Shown here piece after piece: positions 9,160 through 18,444 of a stretch of 64,000 bases of DNA. The notes under the pieces are model-generated. The model searched no databases. It worked only from the letters and a program-made list of their open reading frames with translations, and was not told the origin of the DNA. A program made the position numbers and the translations under genes. How positions within the stretch are numbered: position 1 is the first letter of the stretch; each line of letters starts with the position of its first letter. Source of the stretch: Chryseobacterium sp. MYb7 (GTDB taxonomy: Bacteria > Bacteroidota > Bacteroidia > Flavobacteriales > Weeksellaceae); contig NZ_PCOU01000016.1 in NCBI RefSeq assembly GCF_002979455.1, positions 51,879-115,878 of the forward strand, in the 5' to 3' direction.

Positions 9160-9915
9160 ATGAACGTTTTTATCGCAGGCGGAACTTCGGGTATTGGCTA
9201 TACATTGGCCAAACATTATCTTTCTAAAGGATGTAGTGTAGGAATCTGCGGAAGAGATCTTACCAAAATCACTGAAAATAATTCTAAGGATTTAAAAGCA
9301 TTTCAGACAGATGTTTGTGATATAAACGCCATGTTATCCACATTGCAATCTTTTCTTGTGGATAAAAATGGTCTTGACATTTTTATCAACTGTGCCGGAA
9401 GCTATGCTGAAGATGTAGCAGGAAGAATTTCCTATGAAGAGGCTGAAGAAATGCTTCAAACTAATATTCTGGGTACCGTAAACTGCTTCGAGGCAACGAG
9501 AAAAGTAATGAAAAACCAGCAAAAAGGAAGCATTGCTGTGATTGCTTCTGTTTCCGGGATGCTTGAATATGAAAACTCTAGTCTTTATACGAAGACCAAA
9601 CGTTCTGTCATTCAGATTGCAGATGCGTATCGACGAGCGTTAAAACCTTTTGGAATCTCCGTCACTACAATTGCACCAGGATATATTGACACTGAGAAAT
9701 TAAGACAGCTCAACCAAAATGATTTAAGCAAAAAACCATTTCTTACGGATGTACAAACTGCAGTCCTAATTATTACTGAAGCTATTGAAAATCAGAAAAA
9801 ACTCATTATTTTTCCTTCAAAAATGAAGTGGATGATGCGGTCATTATCCCTGCTTCCTTCTTCACTATTAAATATCATCATGTTTAGAAAGGCCAAATGG
9901 ATGAAAAACGACTAG
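9160..9915 (+). CDS. Short-chain dehydrogenase/reductase
   Basis: SDR enzymes carry out NAD(P)-dependent oxidation or reduction of alcohols and ketones. The 251-aa protein has the cofactor glycine motif GGTSGIG near the N-terminus, the structural NCAG motif near residue 77, and the catalytic SVSG...YTKTK serine, tyrosine and lysine pattern at about 130-147. The C-terminal 40 residues carry a hydrophobic stretch, seen in membrane-associated lipid reductases. The gene ends 19 bases inside the next phosphatase gene, which suggests translational coupling. Within the ynb-like cluster it may modify a lipid acyl chain or headgroup, but the substrate is not evident. Confidence 0.9.
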   Translation: MNVFIAGGTSGIGYTLAKHYLSKGCSVGICGRDLTKITENNSKDLKAFQTDVCDINAMLSTLQSFLVDKNGLDIFINCAGSYAEDVAGRISYEEAEEMLQTNILGTVNCFEATRKVMKNQQKGSIAVIASVSGMLEYENSSLYTKTKRSVIQIADAYRRALKPFGISVTTIAPGYIDTEKLRQLNQNDLSKKPFLTDVQTAVLIITEAIENQKKLIIFPSKMKWMMRSLSLLPSSLLNIIMFRKAKWMKND

Positions 9916-11198
9916 CAATACAACAGAAACTTTACGCTCTCACTCTTTGTGCCATTGTATTTATGATGGTTTACAATTTCGCGGCATGGTATGTTTCGAG
10001 ACTGGCAAATGTTCCGTCTTTTGTTTTTGATTTTGAAAAATACATTCCATTTATTTCGTGGAGCATCATTCCTTATATGACGAGCGGAATCTTTTTCTGT
10101 CTGGTGTTTTTTTTCTGTCAGAATAAAGAACAGCTGAAAGTTTTGACCCAAAGAATACTTTTTGTAACTGTTGTTGCAGGGATTTGTTTCTTATTATTTC
10201 CCTTAAAATTTTCTCTGCCAAAACCTGAGGTCGACAGTTCTATTTTGGGATATTCTTTTCAGTTTTTAAAAGTATTTGATGCTCCGTTCAATCAGGCTCC
10301 TTCGCTTCATATTGCCTATGCTTTTATTTTTTGGTCTGTTTTCAGGAATTTAAAAAGAGGAAGAACTTTGGTAATGTTTTGGCTTATTCTGCTGGGAATT
10401 TCTACTTTGACAACCTATCAGCATCATTTCATTGATGTCATCACTGGAAGTATTCTCGCTCATCTAAGTTTTATCATCTTTCCTTATAGAAAAACCGATT
10501 TTCAGTACCGAAATTTTCAAGTTGCTAACCTCTATTTTTTATCAGGATGGATTCTCATTTTAGCAGCAATTCTTGCTGGTCAATTCTTTGGAAAAGCAGG
10601 ATTAGTTTTACTTTGGCCAAGTTTTATGATTCTTCTCATCGGATATCATTATCAGAAAAATAATATCTTCGTTTTAAAAAATAAAAAAGGAAATATTCCA
10701 TGGTTTAAAAAGATTTTTTATTTCCCATACCTGATCCTGTATCAGATATTTTGGACGTTTCTCCGAAAAAACAGAACGCCTGTGGAAATTATTCCCGGTT
10801 TATATATTTCATCAAGACCTGATCATGAAAGTCTGAAAGATTTCCAGATTGACAAAACAACCATTGTTTATGACCTATCAGCCGAAATGGAAGAGCTTAC
10901 CATTATAAAGGATAAAGCAAATTATCATGCCGCTCCTTTTCTGGATATTGGAATGCTCGATATTAAGGAAACTCAAAAATTGGTTTCGGAAATCACAGAA
11001 CATTATCAACAGCTTCCACCAGATGGAAAGATTCTGATCCACTGTACTATGGGATTCACCAGAAGTTCAGTAATCGGGATTTTAGTAATCAAAAATATTT
11101 TATCTTTACCTCTTACAGAAGCAATAACCATGATGAAAATCCACAATAAGCATGCTGTGATTCATACCTATCTGGAGGATTTTCTGAAAAAATTTTAA
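9897..11198 (+). CDS. PAP2-family / dual-specificity phosphatase fusion, YnbD-like
   Basis: The 433-aa protein begins with about eight hydrophobic segments carrying a PAP2-type active site: PSLHIA near residue 138 and TYQHHFIDV near 178, in the style of Aur1/inositol-phosphotransferase relatives. A soluble C-terminal domain holds the cysteine-phosphatase signature HCTMGFTRS near residue 382, matching HCxxGxxRS. This two-domain layout and length match E. coli YnbD. It starts inside the end of the SDR gene and is followed three bases later by the hydrolase-methyltransferase gene. A role in dephosphorylating or exchanging lipid headgroups is likely from domain content, but substrates are unknown. 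Confidence 0.88.
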   Translation: MDEKRLAIQQKLYALTLCAIVFMMVYNFAAWYVSRLANVPSFVFDFEKYIPFISWSIIPYMTSGIFFCLVFFFCQNKEQLKVLTQRILFVTVVAGICFLLFPLKFSLPKPEVDSSILGYSFQFLKVFDAPFNQAPSLHIAYAFIFWSVFRNLKRGRTLVMFWLILLGISTLTTYQHHFIDVITGSILAHLSFIIFPYRKTDFQYRNFQVANLYFLSGWILILAAILAGQFFGKAGLVLLWPSFMILLIGYHYQKNNIFVLKNKKGNIPWFKKIFYFPYLILYQIFWTFLRKNRTPVEIIPGLYISSRPDHESLKDFQIDKTTIVYDLSAEMEELTIIKDKANYHAAPFLDIGMLDIKETQKLVSEITEHYQQLPPDGKILIHCTMGFTRSSVIGILVIKNILSLPLTEAITMMKIHNKHAVIHTYLEDFLKKF

Positions 11199-11201
11199 AC
11201 T

Positions 11202-12902
11202 ATGAACAGCGGACATTTTAAAAGTTTTGACAACAGCGAAATTTTTTATCGTGAGTGGAATTATAAGCCCCACCAGAAAAGTATCATCATGATCCATCGC
11301 GGACACGAGCATTCTGAAAGACTGAATGATATTGCTCAATCTCCTCAGTTTTCAAAATATAATATCTTCGCATTCGACCTTCGGGGACATGGCCATACAA
11401 AAACCCAAACCTCATCTGTATTTATGGATTACGTGAGAGATCTTGATGCATTTTCAAAATTTATCTGTTCTCATTACCATGTAAAAACTTCAGATATTTT
11501 CGTTCTGGCCAATAGTATAGGCGGAGTTGTGGCTTCTGCCTGGGCGCATGATTTCGCCCCTTCTATCGCTGGAATGGCTCTTCTGGCACCAGCATTTAAA
11601 ATCAATCTCATTGTTCCTCTTGCTAATGAAATGATTACGTTGGGAACAAAGCTTAAGAAAGGGCTGATCATTAAAAGTTATGTAAAATCCAAAATGCTTA
11701 CTCATGATCCTGAACAACAAAAGGCCTATGACACAGATCCGCTGATCTCAAGATCTATTGATGCAGAACTTCTTATTGATCTGGCAAAAGCCGGAAAACG
11801 GCTGATAGAAGATGCTGAAGCTATAGATACCCCGACTTTGATTCTGGCTGCAGAAAAAGATCATGTGGTTTTTAATAAAGAACAGAAAATATTCCATGAA
11901 AAACTGGATACCGATTTGAAACACTATGAAGTTCTTCCTGATTTTTTCCATGGTATTCTATTCGATACCGGAAAGGAAAAAGTCTATGATAAAGTTGTAG
12001 ATTTTGTTGAAAAATGCTTCAACAGACCTATAAAGCAAGCTTCTCTTTCCCCTGATCAATTTTCCGTAAAAGAATATAAAGATCTGCAAAACAATATCGG
12101 GAATAACCTGAATTTTAAAATGCAGAAATTGTCTTTGGGAAAGATCGGAAAAATCAGCAACGGAATGGCTATTGGTTTAAAATATGGTTTTGATTCCGGG
12201 GCTTCGCTGGATTATGTTTACCAGAATCAACCGAAAGGAAAATTGGGTTTCGGAAAAATGATGGATAAAAATTACCTCAACGCTATTGGCTGGAAGGGAA
12301 TCCGCATCAGAAAACAACATTTATTGCAGCTTTTGGAACATAATATACAGACCCTGAAACACCAGGGAAGATCTGTTAAAATACTGGATATTGCCGGCGG
12401 AACAGGAAATTATTTATTTGATATCAAAGAAAAATATCCGGATGCAGAAATCGTAATCAATGAATTTGTGAAATCCAATATAGAAATCGGGGAAAAGGTC
12501 ATAAAAGAAAAAAATTATCAGAATATCCGCTTTACTAATTTTGACTGTTTTGATCCACAGACCTATCAGAAACTGAATTTTGAACCCAATATCACTATTG
12601 TTTCCGGAATTCTTGAACTTTTTGGAGATAACGAAATGGCAAGTAAAGCGATTCAGGGTGTGAATTCTATTTCGGAAAAGAACGCTTACATTGTTTATAC
12701 CGGACAGCCGTGGCATCCTCAATTAAAAATGATTGCTTATGTTCTGAATAATCATCAGAATAAAGACTGGATTATGAGAAGGCGCTCACAGAAGGAGCTG
12801 GACAGAATAATGGCTTTTAACACTGTTCAGAAAGAGAATATGCTGATTGATGACTTTGGAATTTTTACTGTTTCTTCCGGAAAAGTGAATGTTTCAAGCT
12901 AA
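11202..12902 (+). CDS. Alpha/beta hydrolase - SAM methyltransferase fusion, YnbC-like
   Basis: Two enzymes are joined in 566 aa. Residues 1 to about 275 form a serine hydrolase related to lysophospholipases, with FDLRGHG, the elbow ANSIGG (Ala where GxSxG has the first Gly), LILAAEKDH and a C-terminal DFFHG. Residues from about 320 form a class I methyltransferase with the SAM-binding loop LDIAGGTGNY. The same fusion and length occur in E. coli YnbC, also next to YnbA, YnbB and YnbD homologues. It is the last gene of the cluster and ends at a terminator. The combination suggests hydrolysis and methylation of a lipid intermediate. This is inference. Confidence 0.88.
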   Translation: MNSGHFKSFDNSEIFYREWNYKPHQKSIIMIHRGHEHSERLNDIAQSPQFSKYNIFAFDLRGHGHTKTQTSSVFMDYVRDLDAFSKFICSHYHVKTSDIFVLANSIGGVVASAWAHDFAPSIAGMALLAPAFKINLIVPLANEMITLGTKLKKGLIIKSYVKSKMLTHDPEQQKAYDTDPLISRSIDAELLIDLAKAGKRLIEDAEAIDTPTLILAAEKDHVVFNKEQKIFHEKLDTDLKHYEVLPDFFHGILFDTGKEKVYDKVVDFVEKCFNRPIKQASLSPDQFSVKEYKDLQNNIGNNLNFKMQKLSLGKIGKISNGMAIGLKYGFDSGASLDYVYQNQPKGKLGFGKMMDKNYLNAIGWKGIRIRKQHLLQLLEHNIQTLKHQGRSVKILDIAGGTGNYLFDIKEKYPDAEIVINEFVKSNIEIGEKVIKEKNYQNIRFTNFDCFDPQTYQKLNFEPNITIVSGILELFGDNEMASKAIQGVNSISEKNAYIVYTGQPWHPQLKMIAYVLNNHQNKDWIMRRRSQKELDRIMAFNTVQKENMLIDDFGIFTVSSGKVNVSS

Positions 12903-12937
12903 TTCTTTTTAAATTTTAATCAGATTTCACCAATAAA

Positions 12938-12970
12938 AAAAGGTTTTCCGATCAAATGGAAAACCCTTTT
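12938..12970. terminator. Bidirectional terminator after the ynb-like cluster
   Basis: AAAAGGTTTTCC (12938-12949) pairs with GGAAAACC-CTTTT (12958-12970), with one bulged C. It serves the rightward lipid cluster and the convergent yceI-family gene. Confidence 0.8.
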
Positions 12971-12990
12971 TATTTTTATATTTTGAAATT

Positions 12991-13560
12991 TTACTGCTTT
13001 ACCAATTCAAAGTAAGCCGTTACTTCAACATCTTTCGCGATACCAGCTGCTGTTGGATCATATTTAATTCCATAATCCAGACGGTTTACGGTAAACTTTG
13101 TCTGAATCCCCATGATTTCTTTCCCATCTTTATTCTTCGTAATTCCACCAAAGGTAACCGGAGCCGTGATTTCTTTCTCCACTCCTTTCATAGTCAGTTT
13201 CCCTTTAACGATATAATTATTGTTCTTATCTTTTGTAACCGAAGAACTTTTAAATTCAATGGTAGGATATTTCTCCACATCAAAAAAATCTTCACTTACA
13301 AGATGTCTGTCTCTTACGTTTACTCCGGTATTAACAGTAGCAACACTTACCGAGAAGCTTAAATCTGCCTTATCCAGACTAGCGCCGCTAGTGGCAACTC
13401 TTCCGTCGAATTTATCAAACCTTCCCTGTACAAAACTAATTCCCATGTGCTTAATATTAAAGTTGACAGAAGAATGCATATGGTCTGCTTCCCAGGTACC
13501 TTGTGCAAATGCAACTGCACTTAAAAGCACAAATACAAAAGATAAAAATACTTTTTTCAT
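12991..13560 (-). CDS. YceI family periplasmic protein
   Basis: YceI proteins are secreted lipocalin-like barrels that bind isoprenoid-type lipids. The 189-aa product has a 19-residue signal peptide ending AFAQ, then the family opening GTWEADHMHSSVNFNIKHMG. Further family blocks are GRFDKFDGRV, VRDRHLVSEDFFDVEKYPTIEFKS and the closing INRLDYG-like segment (VNRLDYGIKYD). Ligand and physiological role are not known from sequence. It is monocistronic and convergent with the lipid cluster. Confidence 0.93.
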   Translation of the reverse strand: MKKVFLSFVFVLLSAVAFAQGTWEADHMHSSVNFNIKHMGISFVQGRFDKFDGRVATSGASLDKADLSFSVSVATVNTGVNVRDRHLVSEDFFDVEKYPTIEFKSSSVTKDKNNNYIVKGKLTMKGVEKEITAPVTFGGITKNKDGKEIMGIQTKFTVNRLDYGIKYDPTAAGIAKDVEVTAYFELVKQ

Positions 13561-13699
13561 TGTAATTATATTTTACATTACTATTTTAAATTGAACAAAG
13601 CTAAGATATGAAAGAAATCTCTACCATTGATGGATTAGTTTTTAATATTAAATCCATTTAGACGCTGAAATAAAAATGCTTTTTTTATAACTTCGCAGT

Positions 13700-15049
13700 A
13701 TGGCAAAACTGAAAACAGCATATTTCTGTCAAAACTGCGGAACTCAATATCCACAATGGCTTGGGCAATGTAAAAACTGTGGAGAATGGAATACATTAGT
13801 GGAAGAAGTGGTTGAAAAACCCTCTCATAAAACACCTCCTTTCTCAAAAACCAAACAACATGTGATCAATATTGTTGAAGTGGAAACAAGTGAGGAACCG
13901 AGAATAAGAACCCCTTCTGAAGAACTAAACCGCGTTTTAGGAGGTGGGATCGTTTTAGGATCCGTTACGTTGATTGGCGGTGAGCCAGGAATAGGAAAAT
14001 CTACTCTGCTCCTTCAGCTTGCCTTGAAAATGAAAAAGAAAGTCTTCTATGTTTCCGGGGAAGAAAGCGCATCTCAGATTAAAATGAGAGCGGACAGATT
14101 GACGGATATTTTAAATCCCAACTGCTATCTTTTTACCGAAACTTCATTGGAGAAAATTCTTCATGAAGCCAAGAAACTGGAACCGGATTTTATGATTATT
14201 GATTCCATTCAAACACTGCAATCCCAGTTGATCGAAAGTTCTCCCGGAACAGTATCTCAAATCCGGGAATGTTCCAATGAGATCATCAAATTTGCCAAAG
14301 AAAATAACACTCCCGTATTTCTGGTAGGACACATCACGAAAGACGGACAGATTGCCGGACCAAAAGTACTGGAACATATGGTAGATGTGGTTCTGAATTT
14401 CGACGGAGATAGAAATCACCTTTTCAGATTATTGAGAGCTAATAAAAACCGTTTCGGGTCTACTTCCGAGATTGGTATCTACGAAATGATTTCTCAAGGA
14501 TTAAAAGAAATTAAAAATCCTTCTGAAATCCTGATCACCAAAAAATTTGAAGAGCTTTCCGGTAACTCCGTAGCGGTAACTCTGGAAGGAAACCGACCTA
14601 TGCTGCTGGAGATTCAGGCATTGGTAAGTACGGCTGTGTATGGTACCCCTCAAAGAAGCTGCACAGGTTTTGATTCCAAAAGGTTGAATATGCTTTTGGC
14701 TGTTCTTGAAAAAAGAGCTGGTTTCCAGCTGGGAGCTAAAGACGTTTTCCTGAATATTACCGGAGGAATAAAGACTGATGATCCAGCACTGGATCTGGCG
14801 GTCATTGCTTCTGTTCTCTCATCGAATGAGGATATTGCGATCTCAGAACATTACTGTTTTGCCGGAGAAATCGGGTTAAGCGGTGAAATACGCCCTATAG
14901 CACAGGTGGAACAAAGAATTACCGAAGCTGAAAAACTGGGGTATGAAAAAATATTTGTTTCCAATCTTAATAAAATTCCGAAGAAAAAATTTGGGATAAA
15001 GATCGAAGAGGTGAGTAAAATTGAGGATTTTCACGAGAGGCTTTTTTAA
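13700..15049 (+). CDS. radA: DNA repair protein RadA
   Basis: RadA is a hexameric RecA-related ATPase that drives branch migration during recombinational repair. The 449-aa protein has an N-terminal four-cysteine zinc finger (FCQNCG...GQCKNCGEW), a RecA-like domain with Walker A GGEPGIGKS, the RadA-specific KNRFG motif (ANKNRFGST), and a C-terminal Lon-protease-like domain without catalytic residues. The length is typical. It stands alone upstream of the AcpH-like gene. A near-consensus -7 element (TAACTTCG) lies close to the start codon. Confidence 0.97.
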   Translation: MAKLKTAYFCQNCGTQYPQWLGQCKNCGEWNTLVEEVVEKPSHKTPPFSKTKQHVINIVEVETSEEPRIRTPSEELNRVLGGGIVLGSVTLIGGEPGIGKSTLLLQLALKMKKKVFYVSGEESASQIKMRADRLTDILNPNCYLFTETSLEKILHEAKKLEPDFMIIDSIQTLQSQLIESSPGTVSQIRECSNEIIKFAKENNTPVFLVGHITKDGQIAGPKVLEHMVDVVLNFDGDRNHLFRLLRANKNRFGSTSEIGIYEMISQGLKEIKNPSEILITKKFEELSGNSVAVTLEGNRPMLLEIQALVSTAVYGTPQRSCTGFDSKRLNMLLAVLEKRAGFQLGAKDVFLNITGGIKTDDPALDLAVIASVLSSNEDIAISEHYCFAGEIGLSGEIRPIAQVEQRITEAEKLGYEKIFVSNLNKIPKKKFGIKIEEVSKIEDFHERLF

Positions 15050-15172
15050 TCATGAATGGTCAATTCTGCTACGCAAATCAATAGTCAATTGAGATGTTGT
15101 TAAAAAATTCACAAGCGAAGCGAATTCACTTTTCACCTTTCACTATCCACATTTAATTCATACCTTTAAGTT

Positions 15173-15757
15173 ATGAATTATCTGGCGCATTCCTTTCTTT
15201 CTTTTACCGACGGGCAGGTCGTGGGGCAATTTCTCGAAGATTTTATCCGCAACAGAGATCGTTTTACTTTTCCGAAAGATATTCAGGACGGAATTACCCT
15301 GCACAGAGCTATTGATACGTTTACAGATTCTCATCCTGCCATTCATGAAGCCAAAAAAGTATTTGCTCCTTTGGTAAGACTGTATGCAGGGGCATTTGTG
15401 GATGTTTCTATGGATTACTTTGTGGCCAACGACCTTTCTTTAAACACCCTCACAGAATGGAAAGCACATTCTCTTAAGGTTTACAGCGTTTTGAACGCTA
15501 ATGAGCAATGGCTGCCGGAAAATTTCAAAAAAATGCTTGTCAAAATGGAGCATGACGACTGGCTTTATAATTACCGTGAAGATTGGGGAATTAAATTCAG
15601 TATTCAGAATGTCTTGAATAAAGCTAAATACCTTGATAAAGATATCCCTGTTTTTGAAGCTTTTTTAAAGAACAAAAATCATCTTCAGCAATGTTATGAT
15701 GATTTTTTTCCTGACTTGCTAGCTCATGCGAAAGGAATTAATACACTATTGCAATAA
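15173..15757 (+). CDS. Acyl carrier protein phosphodiesterase (AcpH/DUF479 family)
   Basis: AcpH hydrolases remove the 4'-phosphopantetheine arm from acyl carrier protein. The 194-aa protein begins MNYLAHSFLS and contains GQFLEDFIR, then the helical block GITLHRAIDTFTDSHP with HD-type metal ligands, and DYFVANDL. These motifs and the length match the family. It is separated from radA by 123 bases and ends at a hairpin terminator. The specific activity on ACP is inferred from family membership. Confidence 0.88.
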   Translation: MNYLAHSFLSFTDGQVVGQFLEDFIRNRDRFTFPKDIQDGITLHRAIDTFTDSHPAIHEAKKVFAPLVRLYAGAFVDVSMDYFVANDLSLNTLTEWKAHSLKVYSVLNANEQWLPENFKKMLVKMEHDDWLYNYREDWGIKFSIQNVLNKAKYLDKDIPVFEAFLKNKNHLQQCYDDFFPDLLAHAKGINTLLQ

Positions 15758-15768
15758 AAGGATAAATA

Positions 15769-15794
15769 AAAACACTTACCAAAGTAAGTGTTTT
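15769..15794. terminator. Hairpin terminator after acpH-like gene
   Basis: AAAACACTTAC (15769-15779) and GTAAGTGTTTT (15784-15794) form a perfect 11-bp stem with a 4-base loop. It may also stop transcription from the convergent S74 gene. Confidence 0.8.
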
Positions 15795-15889
15795 AAGTAT
15801 TTGTGCTGTTAGAATCCGTTATTTTAAATTTAAAAACAGGTAAATGGGAACTTTCACCTTAAGAGTTTTTTAAAACTATAGGATTGTGT

Positions 15890-17686
15890 CTATTTTTTAA
15901 TTTGTGCTTTTAGAGAATTAATTTCTTCCTGCTGCATTTTTAGCATTTCTTGCATTTTATTAATTTGCTGCTGCTGTTGCTGCATTGCCTTAGTAAGAAC
16001 AACAGTCATTTCAGCATAATTCACACCTAGTGTTTTCATTTCATCATTATCAACATTCACTAGTTCTGGCATTGCTGCCTTAACCTCCTGGGCTATAAAT
16101 CCTATTTTTTTGTCTTTACTCAGTTTCTCATCTTTATATTTATAATTAATAGTGCGAAGATTTAAGATTTCTTTTAATCCATAGGCATTATCAACAATAT
16201 CTTTTTTTATCCTGATATCTGATGGTGTAATTGTACCTGATGCCACAATATTTCCGGCAACAGTTAGCTTTGCAGTACCCGTAGGAGTAGTACCCAATCC
16301 AAAGTTTCCATTTACCAGGTCCATTACCAGGTCATTACTACCGGTCCGGCTAATAAGGAAAATACCATTTCCACCACCAGTAGTAGGGTTAATTCCCATT
16401 ATCGCCTCCTTGTTAGTACCGGAAGCATCTTTTGCCAGAAGGTACTGGATAACAGCCTGGCCGTTACCACTATTCTCTAACTTCAATGCCATATTGGTCG
16501 TATTGGATGTTGTTACTACAGTCCCTCCCGTTCCATTAGTAGTTATGTGTGAATTACCATTAACCGTAAGTTTTTCGGTAGTGGTAGGAAGTGCACCCAT
16601 CGCGAAATTACCATTTGCAAGATCCATTACAAAGTCGTTAGCACTGGTTCGGGCAAGGAGGAAAATTCCATTTGTATTAACGGTGGGATTAATTCCCATC
16701 ACCGTCTCTTTAGCTGTACCGGAAGCATCTTTTGTCAGAAGGTGCTGGATCACAGACTGACCGTTACCCGCGTTTTCTAACCTCAATGCTATATTGGCTG
16801 TGTTAGTATTTGCTACAACATTTCCGCCGGTTCCGGTAGTAGTTATGTGTGAGTTACCAATAACTGTAAGTTTTTCAGTAGCAGTAGGAATTGCATTTAT
16901 CCCAAAATTACCATTGACAAGGTCCATTACCATATCGTTAACACCTCCGTCTCGACTAAGAAGAAAAATACCATTCCCCCCCACAATAGTAGGATTAAGT
17001 CCCATTACTGATTGTTTGGTAGCACCAGAGGCATCTTTTGCTAAAAGGTGTTGGATCACAGCTTGACCATTAACATTGTTCTCTAACCGCAATGCCATAT
17101 TAGTAGTATTAGCAGCTGTTACAGCAGTTCCGCCTGTTCCTGTGTTCAATATATGAGCACTGGTTTGTGGTGCAGCAGATCCAATCCCAACTCTATTGTT
17201 AGCGGCATCTACGGAAAGCGTAGTTCCATCTACAGAGAATCCGTTGACAGCTGTTGATGTAAAGGTCAATGGATTCGCGCCTTGTGTTACCGTTCGCGTT
17301 CCGGTAAGTGTTCCATCAGAGTTATAAAGATTTACCGCTCCATCAGTTACATTTTTCCAAAGTATTCCATTGAAAAAATAATAACCGGCAGCTGTAATCT
17401 CTATGGTTTGAGCCACACTAGGAATAGTTCCAAACGGAGCTGTAGCATCAGTTACATACACTATAGCACCTAACTGATTTGAGCCATACGTACTTGGTGC
17501 CTTTGCGGCAAGCTGCTGCCGAGTAATTCTTGGTGCCATCACCCCATCTTTTGAAGTTGTGGAAACACCATTTCCTGTTACATCTAATGTAGATTGAGGA
17601 GTTGTTGTATTAATCCCAACTTGACCCGCTACAAATGAAAAAGAGCCAAAGAGGAATACAAATGGGTAATAAAATTTTGTTTTCAT
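15890..17686 (-). CDS. Secreted protein with S74 (intramolecular chaperone) tail-fibre-type domain and internal repeats
   Basis: The 598-aa product has a signal peptide of about 21 residues ending VAG, then GINTTTPQSTLDVTG, a motif shared by many Bacteroidota tail-fibre-like proteins. Three tandem repeats of about 100 residues occupy roughly 183-478. Each carries ALRLEN..NGQ..IQ, LAKDASG, a GxNPT..NGIFLLxR block and VMDLxNGNF. The C-terminus is a peptidase S74 chaperone domain with the Ser489-Asp490 site (TPSDIRIKKDI), GFIAQEVKAAMPELV and a Gln-rich coiled coil. In phage fibres this domain drives trimerisation and then cleaves itself. Here it probably helps assemble a surface fibre. No phage genes are nearby. 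Confidence 0.85.
   Translation of the reverse strand: MKTKFYYPFVFLFGSFSFVAGQVGINTTTPQSTLDVTGNGVSTTSKDGVMAPRITRQQLAAKAPSTYGSNQLGAIVYVTDATAPFGTIPSVAQTIEITAAGYYFFNGILWKNVTDGAVNLYNSDGTLTGTRTVTQGANPLTFTSTAVNGFSVDGTTLSVDAANNRVGIGSAAPQTSAHILNTGTGGTAVTAANTTNMALRLENNVNGQAVIQHLLAKDASGATKQSVMGLNPTIVGGNGIFLLSRDGGVNDMVMDLVNGNFGINAIPTATEKLTVIGNSHITTTGTGGNVVANTNTANIALRLENAGNGQSVIQHLLTKDASGTAKETVMGINPTVNTNGIFLLARTSANDFVMDLANGNFAMGALPTTTEKLTVNGNSHITTNGTGGTVVTTSNTTNMALKLENSGNGQAVIQYLLAKDASGTNKEAIMGINPTTGGGNGIFLISRTGSNDLVMDLVNGNFGLGTTPTGTAKLTVAGNIVASGTITPSDIRIKKDIVDNAYGLKEILNLRTINYKYKDEKLSKDKKIGFIAQEVKAAMPELVNVDNDEMKTLGVNYAEMTVVLTKAMQQQQQQINKMQEMLKMQQEEINSLKAQIKK
16232..17140 (-). repeat. Three tandem ~300-bp coding repeats
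   Basis: Three successive in-frame units of about 300 bases lie within the S74 gene, starting near 17140, 16840 and 16540 on the minus strand. They are similar at both DNA and protein level, so they are recent enough to recombine. Confidence 0.8.
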
Positions 17687-17847
17687 AAAAAGTCATTTTA
17701 TATTAATAATAAATTAAATTTATATAAACTGAATCATTTGCAATAATATATCAAATATACTGATTAAAACAATACATAAATTAATTAAATATTAATTATC
17801 TTAATTTAACAAATGAACTTTATTATGAACAAAATAATAAGATTAAA

Positions 17848-18363
17848 TCAAAACACTTTGTATAAATAACGGTTAGGATAGGTAAGTTTTTCACTGCTTC
17901 TTTGGCCGTTCACAATGATATGGACTATATTGATCTGATCATCAAAAAGATTATAGAGAAAACTAACTGCAGTTTCTACTTTTTTAGGCGTGGCAACGGG
18001 TTCAGATTCCAGAAAAACATTTACAGATTCCTGATCTTCTTCGCAGCCAATATAATTAACCTTTAAAAATTTGTTATCGGCTTTCAATTTGAAATATTCT
18101 GAACAGTATTTCTGTAATGCCTCATTCAGTTTTGCCTTATACTTTTCATCATTAAAATGGAAAGTTCCCCCATATTTTTTCCCCAAACCACTTTCCATAT
18201 CATCAAGGAAGAATCTTCCCGTCACTTCAAATGTTCTGGATTTCGAATTATAATTAATTTCTACAGAACCTACATGATAGGGGTGAAAAGCTTCACTGCT
18301 CGTAAAGCTCTGAAAAACCACCGTTAATGATAAAAGAAAACTCCAAAAAAACTTACCCGACAT
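17848..18363 (-). CDS. DUF6702 family secreted protein
   Basis: The 171-aa product has an N-terminal hydrophobic signal (about residues 5-24) followed by FHPYHVGSVEINYN, then TFEVTGRFFLDDME. These match the Bacteroidota DUF6702 family as I recall it. No catalytic motif is visible. In related genomes this family often sits beside a HupE/UreJ protein and an M1 peptidase, both of which occur here a few kilobases away beyond the subtilisin gene. Function is unknown. Confidence 0.65.
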   Translation of the reverse strand: MSGKFFWSFLLSLTVVFQSFTSSEAFHPYHVGSVEINYNSKSRTFEVTGRFFLDDMESGLGKKYGGTFHFNDEKYKAKLNEALQKYCSEYFKLKADNKFLKVNYIGCEEDQESVNVFLESEPVATPKKVETAVSFLYNLFDDQINIVHIIVNGQRSSEKLTYPNRYLYKVF

Positions 18364-18390
18364 GAATTTTATTTTACAGCAAATATAAAA

Positions 18391-18419
18391 AAAGCAACAG
18401 TTATAGAAACTGCTGCTTT
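18391..18419 (-). terminator. Terminator after the S8 peptidase gene
   Basis: AAAGCAACAGTT (18391-18402) pairs with AACTGCTGCTTT (18408-18419), with one internal mismatch and a 5-base loop. On the minus strand it lies just downstream of the peptidase stop codon. Confidence 0.65.
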
Positions 18420-18444
18420 ACTATTTGAATTTGATAATGAAGTC

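Noticed and set aside
9897..9915. Possible frameshift fusing the SDR and the phosphatase
   Set aside because: The 19-base overlap is in different frames with a proper ATG and complete domains on both sides, so two coupled genes is the simpler reading.
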